A DNA stretch of 64,000 nt from Pseudogracilibacillus sp037072025 (lineage in GTDB: Bacteria; Bacillota; Bacilli; Bacillales; Amphibacillaceae), in assembly GCF_037072025.1 (NCBI RefSeq), contig NZ_JAXHDD010000014.1:21835-85834 (forward strand), in the 5' to 3' direction. The position numbers were made by a program, and so were the translations under genes. Under the pieces are notes generated by a model. It was not told where the DNA came from. It saw only the letters and a program-made list of their open reading frames with translations, and did no database searches. Each line of letters begins with the position of its first letter. Within the stretch, counting starts at the first letter, position 1. This document shows positions 47,522-57,432 of the stretch, piece after piece.

Positions 47522-47863
47522 ATGGCTATGTCTAAAACTGCTAAAATTACCGATTGGATTTTTGAATTGTTTCACTTACACTTACATTTTCAGTGGATTA
47601 TATATACTATAAGGGGGTTCGTTATTTCTGGATTGTTTCCCTCCACAGCATCTATCTTTGCTGATATTCGACATTGGCTGCTAAAAGGGCGAACTGAGAT
47701 GCTTACCAAGTTTTTGGATGATCTGACAGCAACGATTAAAGGTTATCTGCAAAAATATGAGACATCGGGAATAGCTATCAGCTTACCGGGTTTTGTCAAT
47801 GTAGAAACTGGTTATACAGAAGATGCGGACAACTTTTTCTTCAGGCAAGTCAAGATTGGTTGA
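47522..47863 (+). pseudogene. Chimera of YesL-like 5' end and ROK kinase internal fragment
   Basis: Bases 47522-47710 match the first 190 bases of the YesL-like gene at 29712 with few changes. At about 47711 the sequence jumps to ROK kinase sequence (FLDDLTATIKGYLQKYE, then GIAISLPGFVNVETGYTEDA), nearly identical to 39114-39230. The junction shares only TT. The frame happens to stay open but the product has no sensible fold. It is a duplicated sugar locus with a large internal deletion. Confidence 0.85.
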
Positions 47864-48158
47864 CAGAAGAGCAAGCCATTTCTTGGAACGATTTCGATCT
47901 TGGAGAAGAATCGGTCAATTATATATCATGAGGAAAGATTACGTATTCTACTTGGCTCTTATAACATTTATCCCGTGGCCTTAATCCTCATGAGTTATCT
48001 TTGCAGAAATTGTATAATAGACTCCCCAGGTGTAAGCAAAAAGAACACGTTAATTAAGGACTGTCAGTTAGCAATAAATTCCTATGATTAGATACAATGA
48101 CTCAAAGGAATTATATCCAAAGATTTTTTTAGAAAAGAATAATTGGAGAGGATTTATA
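47864..48158 (+). other. Intergenic region with relics
   Basis: Short pieces such as QASQDWLTEEQAISWNDFDLGEESVNYI look coding but are broken by stops. I cannot assign them. The ribosome site GGAGAGG for the LXG gene lies at its end. Confidence 0.3.
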
Positions 48159-49881
48159 GTGAATAAAAAGGTCGATTTGATTGAGATTAATGCCTTGTCT
48201 AAAAAAGTGGCTACTGCAAAAGAAGTGGTTGTTTCCGACTTAAATACGGTGAGTGCTTGTATTGATCAGTTAAGCTCGATGGAATCTTTTCAAGGAGAAA
48301 CAGCGAATTCTGCGAAACAATACTTCAGTTATAGCCACCAAACTATTATTGCTTCTTTTCAACATATATTCATTAACATCCATGAAAATTTAAAGGATCA
48401 TATAGACACTTTTCAAACAAACGTTGATACGAGCGAGTCGGCAAGACTCTTAAGTCATTACCTTGAAGAGTTGAAGAAAATATTAATGAAAATTTTACTT
48501 CATTGGAAGAAGTCTCAAATGAAGTAAACCGTACTCTCTTTGATGTTTCAGACCTAATACCTTTGTCAAATCCTGATTTTAGCCATGTAAGATATGCACA
48601 TAGCGAAACCTATAAAACAATTGAAAATCTAAGGATGAATTTAGACGCTTTTTCAAATCAGGTAAAAAATGATGAAATTGAAGAGATGCTAAATCATCTA
48701 AGCAATTTGATGAAAGAGTTACAAACATATAAGGGGCAAGATAGGTTTGACAATTTAAACAAAGGAACTAATGCCATATTACAGGATATGCTATTCAAAG
48801 ATGAAGGCCCTTTTTCAACATTATTTGTTAAAATGGCAAATGGTGAACATTTAAATTCGAATGAAAGATATATGCTATATAACTTATTGCAAAATATTTA
48901 CTTAGACAAAGATATGAAAGATGAAATTGAACATATTGCTGCTATTATCAACGAAAGAGACATTGATAAATTAAAAGATAGATTAAATGATCAAGTGGTC
49001 ATGACGAAAAGCGCGTTAGAAGATGAGATGGCAAAAGTGATGGCTTATCTATATACTGGGAACTTGAGACCTAGCGAGATGAATGTCGATCGGAATCAAG
49101 GGCAAAACTGGAGGCTTACTTTATGTTGCTGAAAAACTATTCCACTGCGATGAGTAGATGGGATGAAGTAATTGCAAAGGTTGAAGAATTGAAATATGAA
49201 AAAGATCCTAATGATCTGTCCGGACATTATTTTGACTCAAAATTATGAATGGGACCATATCGGGAAGTTGATAGAAAAAACATGACGCTGGATGAATACC
49301 GGGACTATGCTTTACGGGATAATGGATTGGACGGTGATCCGGTAAAGTTTTTCAATAACTCGGAAGTTACTTACTATACGAAAGCAAATTCTCATAGTAC
49401 ATACTTGCATTTGGAGAATAAAAAGTTGCTTAAAGAACAGGCAAATAGCACTTATAAATTTATCGGTGCAAAATTTTTGGATAAAGTCATTGGTACAGCG
49501 GCTGATTTGAGTAAAACGAGTATCATAGTTGGCACATTTGGAACGCTAGTGGAGCATGATATTGAACAAGGTGAACTAGAAGATAAAATAACTATTGGTA
49601 AAGCACAAGAAGTTGCAAGTATGTTAAAAATGGAATTTGTTATTTCGGAAAGTGAGACTGTACCACTAGGATCCCGATCAAAACTGGGTGTACAACTTCA
49701 TCCTACTGATAAAAGTTATGATGTTCTTGATCGATGGGAAGAGGAATATAAGAAAAATCCGAACCTCCCTTATCCAGAAGAGCAAATTGAAGCTTTAGAC
49801 TGGGAGGGTATTAATGAGTTTTTAATTGAGTATGACACAAAAATCCCAGATGACATATCAGATTATATTACGGATGGTTAA
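48159..49881 (+). pseudogene. LXG-domain type VII secretion toxin, frameshifted
   Basis: GTG 48159 with GGAGAGG upstream starts NKKVDLIEINALSKKVATAKEVVVSDL, the N-terminal helical LXG domain by which such toxins are exported by the ESX-type machine. Frame shifts occur near 48480 and near 49105, and a TGA at 49246-49248 precedes MGPYREVDRKNMTLDEYRDY. The C-terminal domain to 49881 (FIGAKFLDKVIGTAADL, then a part with VQLHPTDKSYDVLDRW) would be the toxin; I do not recognise its activity. In LXG toxins the C-terminus varies and carries nuclease, NADase or other activities. Two or three breaks make it inactive as read. Confidence 0.72.
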
Positions 49882-49989
49882 TGAATTACAAAATACTAAT
49901 TTGGATGTAAAGACTACTTACTTAATATTTTATATCAAACTAGTAATAACGTTAAGTGGATAGATGGGATCAAAAAGGGGTGGATGCTC

Positions 49990-50365
49990 ATGAGAAAGAC
50001 TCTTATTTTAACGTTTTTTTTTAGTGCTGCTTATTGGTTGCAGCCAAAAAGTAACGGAAGAATCGTTAATCGAAGGAACTTGGATTGGAACTTCAGGGTA
50101 TGAAGATGAGGAAGAAGAGGGGGAACCAAACTGTTATCCATTTGAGGACGGCATTGAATTTAAAAGTGAGGATACTGTCTATGTTGAAACATATGATAGG
50201 GATTTTGACTATTGGCTATCAGATAAAGAGACAACTATAACGTTTTTGGACAAAAGTAGATATTATAGTTATGATATTAAAAAAAATGGTGAGGATAAAA
50301 TAATTTTAGAAGGCTTGTTTTCACAAGAAGGTCGTGGTTGTATAATGGTACGAAATAAAGATTAA
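49990..50365 (+). pseudogene. Small lipoprotein with frameshift in a T9 tract
   Basis: ATG 49990 begins MRKTLILTFF. In this frame a run of nine T at about 50013-50021 leads to a short product that lacks a lipobox. With one T fewer the sequence reads TFFLVLLIGCSQKVTEESLIEGTW, with lipobox LIGC, and then stays open to 50365 (about 124 residues). The mature part is acidic (EDEEEEGEPNCYPFEDG). It lies after the LXG gene and may be an immunity or accessory lipoprotein. Phase variation or a homopolymer sequencing error could each explain the shift. Confidence 0.6.
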
Positions 50366-50420
50366 GGTTAGAGCTACAATCACTACATAGTAAAAAGAAC
50401 TTTCTACAAGGAGTCTACAA

Positions 50421-50588
50421 TTGCTAAGCAAGCTTATTTTAATCCTTCTCCTATTCCTGCTTATCGGTTGCAGTCAAAAAGTGACGGAAGAAGAGATAAT
50501 TGATGGGATTGGGGCTGCAATATCTGGGTGTGGAGCAGGGGAAAAGATTGAGATTTCTTCAAAGTCTTACCTATTGCTATTAAGCTAA
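50421..50588 (+). pseudogene. Second, shortened copy of the lipoprotein
   Basis: TTG 50421 with AAGGAG upstream gives a 55-residue frame, LSKLILILLLFLLIGCSQKVTEEEIIDGIGAA, whose first 30 residues match the preceding lipoprotein including lipobox LIGCSQKVTEE. The rest is short and unlike its partner. It is probably a truncated tandem duplicate. Confidence 0.6.
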
Positions 50589-50612
50589 AAGAATAGCAGA
50601 ATATTTAAAAAT

Positions 50613-50666
50613 AAGAAAGAAGACTTTACCTAAGAAGTAGGTGAAGACTTCTTTCTGTTTTTTACT
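50613..50666. terminator. Terminator between the lipoprotein relics and the GntR gene
   Basis: AGAAAGAAGACTTTACCT pairs with AGGTGAAGACTTCTTTCT with one or two mismatches and is followed by GTTTTTT. It may serve both strands. Confidence 0.75.
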
Positions 50667-50725
50667 TGCAGATAAGAAAGCTGTACTCTTTTTATCAAAG
50701 GGATTGTTGCCATCTATCAAAAACA

Positions 50726-51424
50726 TTATTTGACCATTTCTTCATTATTTTTGATCATTCTCTGGACAACTTCTACTGGCTTGAAATCAACATTGCCACG
50801 CAGTAATTCCAAATAAAATTTATGCGTTTCTAATGTCCGCTCGATATTACTTTCACGTTTAAAATGAATCATGTTCGGCTTAATGATTTCATAAATCGTT
50901 TTCCCGATTTCTATAACGAACGGATTATTCGTTGCCTCCAGTACAGCATAATGAAATTCTAAATCGATAAGGGCAAGTTCCTCTGGGCTCAATTTAGGAT
51001 CCATTCTTTTTATTTGAGACTCATAAACTTCTTCTATATTTTTGATATTCTTTTTCTCATTGGTAATTATCATGTTCATTAGGAGGATTTCGAAGTGTTG
51101 ACGAAATTCGATAAGCTGCTTCATGTTATTACTGTGCATAATCAAACTGAATATCAATGGATTTAAGGTAAAGTGAGAAAAATTGTTTGTAATGAACATC
51201 CCTTCACCACGTTTAATTTGTATGACACCAATTGCTTCTAGGATTTTTATCGCCTCTCTAACTGGGGTTCTGCTCACTCCTAACTGTTCCATCAATTCCT
51301 TTTCAGTGGGCAATTTGTCACCTGGTTTCAAGGTTCCATTTAAAAGATTATCTTTAATAATTAGTACAATTTCTGAGGATATGGTCTTGTTTTGGTTGAT
51401 TTTCTCCATCGAAAGTTTCATCAT
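50726..51424 (-). CDS. GntR-family (FadR type) transcriptional regulator
   Basis: A 232-residue regulator. GTLKPGDKLPTEKELMEQLGVSRTPVREAIKILEAIGVIQIKRGEGMFI is the winged helix-turn-helix of GntR proteins. The C-terminal FCD helices (ELALIDLEFHYAVLEATNNPFVIEIGKTI) would bind the effector. GGAGGG lies before two consecutive ATG codons at 51424. It is divergent from the M20 gene; a promoter and an inverted repeat lie between them, so it probably represses the catabolic cluster. Confidence 0.92.
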   Translation of the reverse strand: MMKLSMEKINQNKTISSEIVLIIKDNLLNGTLKPGDKLPTEKELMEQLGVSRTPVREAIKILEAIGVIQIKRGEGMFITNNFSHFTLNPLIFSLIMHSNNMKQLIEFRQHFEILLMNMIITNEKKNIKNIEEVYESQIKRMDPKLSPEELALIDLEFHYAVLEATNNPFVIEIGKTIYEIIKPNMIHFKRESNIERTLETHKFYLELLRGNVDFKPVEVVQRMIKNNEEMVK

Positions 51425-51511
51425 TATTCCCTCCTGTATAGCTTAAATTCTAATGTCAAGAATTTACTGTATTTTAAAATTCAAATAATATAAGTTTTCA
51501 GTAAATTACTA

Positions 51512-51572
51512 TTTACAAACACATTTTACTTTGATAGAATGTGTACAACATAATACATCATACGTATTATGT
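51512..51572 (+). promoter_or_regulatory. Promoter and inverted-repeat operator in front of the catabolic cluster
   Basis: TTTACA at 51512-51517 and TAGAAT at 51535-51540, 17 bases apart, form a good sigma-A promoter. Directly downstream, at the expected start point, ACATAATAC and GTATTATGT form a 9-bp inverted repeat with a 7-bp spacer (51548-51572). This is a plausible GntR operator. Confidence 0.6.
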
Positions 51573-51742
51573 ACTTTATATTTAATATACTATATATTTT
51601 ATTTTTTGTATAGAAGGAGATGGTTGTATTATTAGAAAGCGATCTAAATATATTTGTTGGGTGATATTAAAAAGAGTCGAATTTTCTTCAAGGAATCTAG
51701 TAACCCCCTGACAAGCGGTAACTTATATAGGAGTGTCAAAAA

Positions 51743-53155
51743 ATGAATGATAACGAAAAGCTGGTATTAGATTGGATTGAACAGAATAAGTCCGAGTTAG
51801 TTAATGCAACCAAACTTCTTTGGGATTATGCTGAGCCTCCTTTACAAGAGTATCAATCATCTAAATTGTTAATGGATATTCTAAAAAAAGAAGGGTTTAA
51901 GATTGAAATAGGGTTAGCTGGCATGCCCACAGCTTTTGTTGCTACATGGGGAAGTGAAAAACCTGTCATTGGAATTTTAGGAGAATATGACGCATTGCCA
52001 GGCCTTTCTCAAAAAATAGTTGGTAAAAAAGAACCGGTAGAAGAAAATGGATATGGCCATGGATGTGGACATAATCTTCTTGGGGTAGCAGGTGTTGGCG
52101 CTGTGATAGCTGCAAAAAAAGCTATGGAAACTAGTAATCTAAAAGGTACTATTAAATTCTACGGGTGTCCAGCTGAAGAAACAATGATCGGAAAAATCTT
52201 CATGGTTCGTGATCAAGTTTTTAGAGATACGGATGTATGCTTAACATGGCACCCCGGTGCACATAATTCATTATGGGGTAGCAGTACATTAGCTATGAAT
52301 TCTGTAAAGTTCACTTTTTACGGAAAGTCATCACATGCCGCTACGAATCCGGAATCAGGAAGAAGTGCACTTAAAGCAGTTCAACTTATGGATACGGGTG
52401 TTCAGTATTTAAGAGAACATATTATAGATGCAGCGAAAATTCATTCTACTATTACATATGGAGGGGATGAGCCAAATGTCGTCCCTGAACAAGCTCAAAT
52501 TTGGTACTATATAAGGGCTCCGTACAGAAAAGACGTGGAAGAAATATATGAGCGAGTCTTAAATATTGCTAAAGGGGCTACTTTAATGACAGATACGGAG
52601 CATGAAGTTGATCTGATAACTGGATGTTATCATATGTTGCCTAATAAAGTGCTAGGACAAGTGTTATTCAATAGTTTGAAGAAGGTTGGCCCACCAGCAT
52701 TTGATGCGAAAGATAAGAAATTTGCAGAGGAATTAGTTGATTCTTTCAAACCTGGAACAAGAGAAATGGTTGTCCGATTAACGGGTGCACCTGGAGAATT
52801 GGTCGATACAAATTTACATGATTCAGTTTTAGAACCGTTCGATGAAGGTAGAATATTGCAAGGGTCTACAGACGTGGCAGACGTCTCTTGGAACATCCCC
52901 ACCGCCCAATTTAATACAGCATGTGTACCAACTGGCACACCAGTGCATACATGGCAATTTACTGCATCTGTAGGTTCTGGAATTGGAAAGAAGGGAATGT
53001 TGGTGGCTGCCAAGACGTTAGGACTAAGTATTATTGAACTGATGAAAAATCATTATCTTGTAGACTTGGCTAAGGAAGAATTAGATAAAGAAATATTAAA
53101 AGCCGAACCTTATGAGTCACCATTACATAATGTGATAAGCTCGCCTATTCCATAG
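51743..53155 (+). CDS. M20-family amidohydrolase, AbgB-like
   Basis: A 470-residue metallopeptidase-type hydrolase. The metal motifs are EYDALPGLSQK, GYGHGCGHNLLGVAGVGAV and CPAEETMIGK, followed by WHPGAHNS. The dimerisation domain with YGKSSHAATNPESGRSALKAVQL is typical of the AbgB group, which splits p-aminobenzoyl-glutamate-like amides. In this cluster it may cut pantothenate or a related amide, or an N-acylated beta-alanine. AGGAGTG precedes ATG 51743. First gene after the promoter at 51512. Confidence 0.88.
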   Translation: MNDNEKLVLDWIEQNKSELVNATKLLWDYAEPPLQEYQSSKLLMDILKKEGFKIEIGLAGMPTAFVATWGSEKPVIGILGEYDALPGLSQKIVGKKEPVEENGYGHGCGHNLLGVAGVGAVIAAKKAMETSNLKGTIKFYGCPAEETMIGKIFMVRDQVFRDTDVCLTWHPGAHNSLWGSSTLAMNSVKFTFYGKSSHAATNPESGRSALKAVQLMDTGVQYLREHIIDAAKIHSTITYGGDEPNVVPEQAQIWYYIRAPYRKDVEEIYERVLNIAKGATLMTDTEHEVDLITGCYHMLPNKVLGQVLFNSLKKVGPPAFDAKDKKFAEELVDSFKPGTREMVVRLTGAPGELVDTNLHDSVLEPFDEGRILQGSTDVADVSWNIPTAQFNTACVPTGTPVHTWQFTASVGSGIGKKGMLVAAKTLGLSIIELMKNHYLVDLAKEELDKEILKAEPYESPLHNVISSPIP

Positions 53156-53437
53156 AAAAAATATTAATTAAATTAACTTCATTTAACTATAAACAGAGAT
53201 CTTTATTCAAGGAATGGGTACAGAAAGGGGAGGATTCGGAAAAACATAAAACTATATGGTAAGTTGGAAGAAAAACCTATAACGTCAAGTGATTGATGGA
53301 GCGAATAGATGGATGAATATGAATAATTCTATTAGCAATTATGATAATATGTATTGCTTCTAAATTCTGAATATTTTAACACTTCGCATTGAGAATATTT
53401 TTAAAAACCACACGTGTTTCCGAAAGGGGTATAAACG

Positions 53438-53743
53438 TTGAAGAAAAATGAAAAAAAACAGGAATGGCGTTTTGCAGTTGCTAATAAGGAAGCGTTAATT
53501 GGTTGTGTGCTAGCTGTAATAAATTTTGTTTGGTGGTATGGATTTGCATATGGAATGGGTTCTAAACCGCCGGAGGAATATACGTACATACTAGGTTTTC
53601 CTGCGTGGATTTTTTTCAGTTTGATATTAGGAACGTTAGTTATGTTTTTGCTCGTTTTTCTCGTTGTTAAATTTTTACTGACAGATATTCCTCTTGAGGA
53701 CGAAGAGGAAAGTAATGAGGAAGATGAGGTGATGACCTTATGA
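53438..53743 (+). CDS. YhdT-like (DUF997) small membrane protein
   Basis: A 101-residue protein with two membrane segments at about residues 20-38 and 51-80 and an acidic tail. WWYGFAYGMGSKPPEEYTYILGFPAWIFFS matches DUF997, whose genes lie directly before panF in enterobacteria and Bacillaceae. It probably assists the symporter. TTG 53438 is preceded by GAAAGGGG. It overlaps panF by four bases (ATGA). Confidence 0.85.
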   Translation: MKKNEKKQEWRFAVANKEALIGCVLAVINFVWWYGFAYGMGSKPPEEYTYILGFPAWIFFSLILGTLVMFLLVFLVVKFLLTDIPLEDEEESNEEDEVMTL

Positions 53744-55209
53744 AATGGGGAGTAGTAACACCCTTATTTTTATTGCTGGCAATTGTCTTTGTAGTTGGGA
53801 TGTGGTCGAGTCGGAAATTGGACAAAGAGGAAGGATTTTTAAGTGATTACTTTCTTGGTAGCAGGGAATTTGGTGGACTACTTCTAGCCATGACCATGGT
53901 AGCCACATATGCAAGTGCGTCGAGTTTCCTAGGTGGTCCAGGGGCAGCATACTCCATCGGGTTTGGTTGGGTGTTGCTAGCTATGACGCAGGTGGCAACT
54001 GGATATTTTGTTTTGCTAATTTTAGGTAAGAAATTTGCAATCATCGCAAGACGCTATAATGCTATTACCTTTATTGATTTTTTAAAAGAAAGATATCAAA
54101 GTACTGCGGTCGTTCTTTTATCTGCAGTAAGTATTATTGTTTTTCTCTTCTCCGCTATGGCAGCTCAGTGGGTAGGTGGCGCTTATCTGATTCAATCTAT
54201 AACAGGGGTAAGTTATATAGGAGCTTTGTTTATCTTCACGATAGCTGTTTTAATTTATGTTATTGTTGGTGGTTTCCGTGCAGTTGTTGTTACTGATGCC
54301 GTACAGGGAATTATTATGCTAGTTGGTACATTGTTACTGCTTATTGGTGTCATTATCGCAGGTGGAGGTTTATCGAACCTTTTTGCAGATTTGACAGCAA
54401 TTAATCCAAATTTGATATCACCTTTTGGTGCGGAGGGTAATCTAACGGCCGCCTATGTATCCTCTTACTGGATTCTCGTAGGGGTGGGGGTTGTGGCACT
54501 TCCACAAATTGCAGTCAGGGCAATGTCTTATAAAGATTCCAAATCGATGCATAGAGCCATCATAATTGGGACTGTCGTCGTAGGAACGATTATGCTTGGT
54601 ATGCATTTGATTGGCGTGTTCGCACTTCCGATTATGCCTGGAATTGAAGTGGCGGATCAAGTTATACCCCTAATTGCTTTGGAGGTATTGCCGCCATGGC
54701 TTGCCGGAATCTTGCTCTCTGCACCATTGGCTGCAATTATGTCAACAGTAGATTCACTATTATTGATGGTCAGCTCATCTGTTGTAAAGGATGTCTATAT
54801 TAATTATGTAAAACCGGATGCATCGGTCAAACATGTACAGAGGGTAAGTATGGGAGTAACTGCGATAGTAGGGGTTGTCGCTTTTCTTTTAGCAATTAGC
54901 CCACCCGATTTATTAATCTTCTTGAATTTATTTGCAATTGGTGGCTTGGAATCCGCATTCATGTGGCCAATGATACTGGGGCTTTACTGGAAGTATGCAA
55001 ATAAATCTGGTGCACTTGCATCAATGGTTACCGGTTTTGTCTCTTATATTGCAATTCACTTTTATAATCAGGCATATGGAGATCTCCTGGGAGTACATAC
55101 CGTTACTGTACCAGTTTTTCTTTCCTTAATTGTATTTGTAGTTTTCAGTTTGCTATTTAAGGAAAAAGCATATGAATTCCCGACACAAAATATAAGTAAA
55201 GGGGCATAG
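53740..55209 (+). CDS. panF: Sodium/pantothenate symporter PanF
   Basis: A 489-residue sodium:solute symporter with about 13 membrane segments. It closely follows E. coli PanF over long stretches: ATYASASSFLGGPGAAYSIGFGWVLLAMTQ, GKKFAIIARRYNAITFIDFL, GVGVVALPQIAVRAMSYKDSKSMHRAIIIGT and LSAPLAAIMSTVDSLL. Among the broad SSS family this supports pantothenate as substrate. It starts within the stop of the DUF997 gene. In a cluster of catabolic enzymes it is likely to feed breakdown of pantothenate. Confidence 0.85.
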   Translation: MKWGVVTPLFLLLAIVFVVGMWSSRKLDKEEGFLSDYFLGSREFGGLLLAMTMVATYASASSFLGGPGAAYSIGFGWVLLAMTQVATGYFVLLILGKKFAIIARRYNAITFIDFLKERYQSTAVVLLSAVSIIVFLFSAMAAQWVGGAYLIQSITGVSYIGALFIFTIAVLIYVIVGGFRAVVVTDAVQGIIMLVGTLLLLIGVIIAGGGLSNLFADLTAINPNLISPFGAEGNLTAAYVSSYWILVGVGVVALPQIAVRAMSYKDSKSMHRAIIIGTVVVGTIMLGMHLIGVFALPIMPGIEVADQVIPLIALEVLPPWLAGILLSAPLAAIMSTVDSLLLMVSSSVVKDVYINYVKPDASVKHVQRVSMGVTAIVGVVAFLLAISPPDLLIFLNLFAIGGLESAFMWPMILGLYWKYANKSGALASMVTGFVSYIAIHFYNQAYGDLLGVHTVTVPVFLSLIVFVVFSLLFKEKAYEFPTQNISKGA

Positions 55210-55307
55210 GAAGACAAAAGTGAAATCGTTAGTGTTTGAATCAATTTCACGATTCATTTAGTCGAGCACAAACCTGAATAATCTTTAGATTGCAGAAGTA
55301 CATCGAT

Positions 55308-55472
55308 TTCTACTACAGGTGATCGCTTTTCGTGGGCGGTGCCCCGGACAAGGGGTATGCCGACGTTGCCTGCAAAGGGCATTTTTAGTCGGACTTCCTT
55401 ACATATCTTACTGGTGAGTCTACACTGTGGCCTTTTGTCTCGCAGGAGTCGCTATCTTTCGTTTCAATAGTA
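55308..55472. repeat. Bacillaceae intergenic repeat (GATCGCTTT...AGGAGTCGC type)
   Basis: The segment runs from CTACAGGTGATCGCTTTTCG to CAGGAGTCGCTATCTTTCGTTTCAAT. It has GC-rich blocks GCCCCGGACAAGGGG and GCATTTTTAGTCGG. Similar repeats between genes are common in Bacillus-related genomes. It separates panF from the amidase gene. Confidence 0.5.
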
Positions 55473-55668
55473 ATGAGTAGTTAATATAGACGAACAACTA
55501 ATAAATATTTTACTTATTGTTCTATTTTTCTATTTGGATTAGTATTTATGAAATTGATTCGTTTAATAAAAGCATTATACTAATATGCTTAACATTAGAA
55601 TTAGTTATTTGTTTATGTTCTTCAACCAAGAAGAATATGGTAAGTAAGACAATTTGAAGGAGTGACGC

Positions 55669-57171
55669 ATGTTGAATTTAGTAATGAGCTGGAATGAATG
55701 GGCCGATCTTGATGCCACAGCACTTGCTTCCTTGGTGCATAAGAAGGAAATTACTCCAACGGAAATTGCAAAACAGGCTGTAAGGGGGATTATAGCATTA
55801 AACCCAGAGATTAGCGCTGTGGTCGAAGTCTTTGATGATGTAGTTGATGATCCAGCGAAAGATGGTATGAATCCTAAAGGAGTATTTGCAGGGGTTCCTT
55901 TTCTAATGAAAGATTTAGGACCTACATTGAAAGGAAGGCTCCAAGAGATGGGGTCTTTGCTAATGAAGGGTAACCGAGCAGAAACGGATAGCTTCCTAAC
56001 GAAACAAATGCGCCAAGCCGGATTGAATATTATCGGGAGAACGACAACCCCAGAATTTGGTCTGTGCAGTTCTGCGGAGAATCCAGCTGTCTACATTACA
56101 CGTAATCCGTGGAACCTAAATTATACGACTTGTGGCTCTTCTGCTGGCACAGCAGCTTCCGTAGCAGCGGGTATCGTACCTATAGCTCATGCGACAGATG
56201 GTGGTGGTTCCATTCGAATTCCAGCAGGAGTTAACGGGAACATTGGTCTCAAACCTTCCCGTGGTGTTTTTTCACTTGCACCAAAAGGGTCGGATTTGAT
56301 GACTGTAGTATCCTTTCAAGGATGCCATTCTGGAACAATTCGCGACACGGCTGCTTTTATAGATAATTGTCGAGGAGGTGCTCCAGGAGAGTTTATGCCA
56401 TATTGGTCGCCTCCTGAACCTTATACCGAATTGATAAAAAAGGATCCAGGAAAACTTCGAATCGCTGTTTCACACGAGTGGGGAGATTACCGCGCTGCAC
56501 CGCATACTGTTGCTGAGTTAGAGCGAGCAGCTAAATTTCTTGAGGAGCTTGGACATCATGTTGAATGGGTACTTCCAGATATTGATTTTCATGCTACTTA
56601 CGAAGCACAAACCGCAGCTTACATAATGAATTTTGCACAAACAATTTCAGAACAGTTAGAGAAAAAAGGCTTGGAAGAACCGCCTGACGCTTTGGTTGAA
56701 CCAATATGTATCAAAGTCTGGGAAGAAGGGCGTACCGCTACTTATGCAGATCGTGCTAAAATGCAGACGCTATTTAATGAAACTTCCCGCAGAATGGGCG
56801 CTTTTTTTGAAAACTGGGATATCATTCTCACCCCTACCATGGCGAAACTGACACCATTGTTAGGAACAAAGGAATACTTGACGATTAGTGATAATCCTTC
56901 CGTTTATGATTGGTTTGAAAATCTCTGGAGTATATTCGCTTATACACCGATGGCCAATATCTGTGGCCTACCGGGAATTTCGCTACCGATGTCAGAAATG
57001 GAGAACGGAATGCCACTTGGAATGCATGCACTCGCACGCCAAGGAAATGACGGGCTATTGTTGCAATTAGGTGCACAAATTGAACGCGCACTGGATGGAA
57101 AATGGAATCACGGACGGAAACCTGATGTTCATGTAACAAAGATTAATTCAGCATATGGACAGAGGATTTAA
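55669..57171 (+). CDS. Amidase-signature family hydrolase, candidate pantothenase
   Basis: A 500-residue amidase with the Ser-cisSer-Lys triad: the lysine in GVPFLMKDLG (about residue 83), TTCGSSAGTAASVAAGIVP and ATDGGGSIRIPAGVNGNIGLKPSRG for the serines. It cleaves a carboxamide bond. Next to panF and pantoate-type oxidising genes it is the best candidate for pantothenate to pantoate plus beta-alanine, with the M20 enzyme as an alternative. GAAGGAG precedes ATG 55669. It lies 460 bases after panF, with a repeat between. Confidence 0.88.
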   Translation: MLNLVMSWNEWADLDATALASLVHKKEITPTEIAKQAVRGIIALNPEISAVVEVFDDVVDDPAKDGMNPKGVFAGVPFLMKDLGPTLKGRLQEMGSLLMKGNRAETDSFLTKQMRQAGLNIIGRTTTPEFGLCSSAENPAVYITRNPWNLNYTTCGSSAGTAASVAAGIVPIAHATDGGGSIRIPAGVNGNIGLKPSRGVFSLAPKGSDLMTVVSFQGCHSGTIRDTAAFIDNCRGGAPGEFMPYWSPPEPYTELIKKDPGKLRIAVSHEWGDYRAAPHTVAELERAAKFLEELGHHVEWVLPDIDFHATYEAQTAAYIMNFAQTISEQLEKKGLEEPPDALVEPICIKVWEEGRTATYADRAKMQTLFNETSRRMGAFFENWDIILTPTMAKLTPLLGTKEYLTISDNPSVYDWFENLWSIFAYTPMANICGLPGISLPMSEMENGMPLGMHALARQGNDGLLLQLGAQIERALDGKWNHGRKPDVHVTKINSAYGQRI

Positions 57172-57432
57172 CAGATGATGAGAAATTTTATTCTATGTAA
57201 AGAAACAACCATTTCACGACCACTGGAATTTGGATTTATACAGCTTGCGGATTTCCACTGCAAGAAGGCAAGTTACTTCTTACTTTATGATACTGGAGGC
57301 TGAACGATTTTTCCCGATTCTGTTTAGATTACCGAGACTAGTTTGATAGTTTCTATTTTAACTAAGATCTTTACCCTTTTCTCGCCTCCTAGTTGATTGT
57401 GAGGGATATCAATTGTAAAAAGGATGATATAA

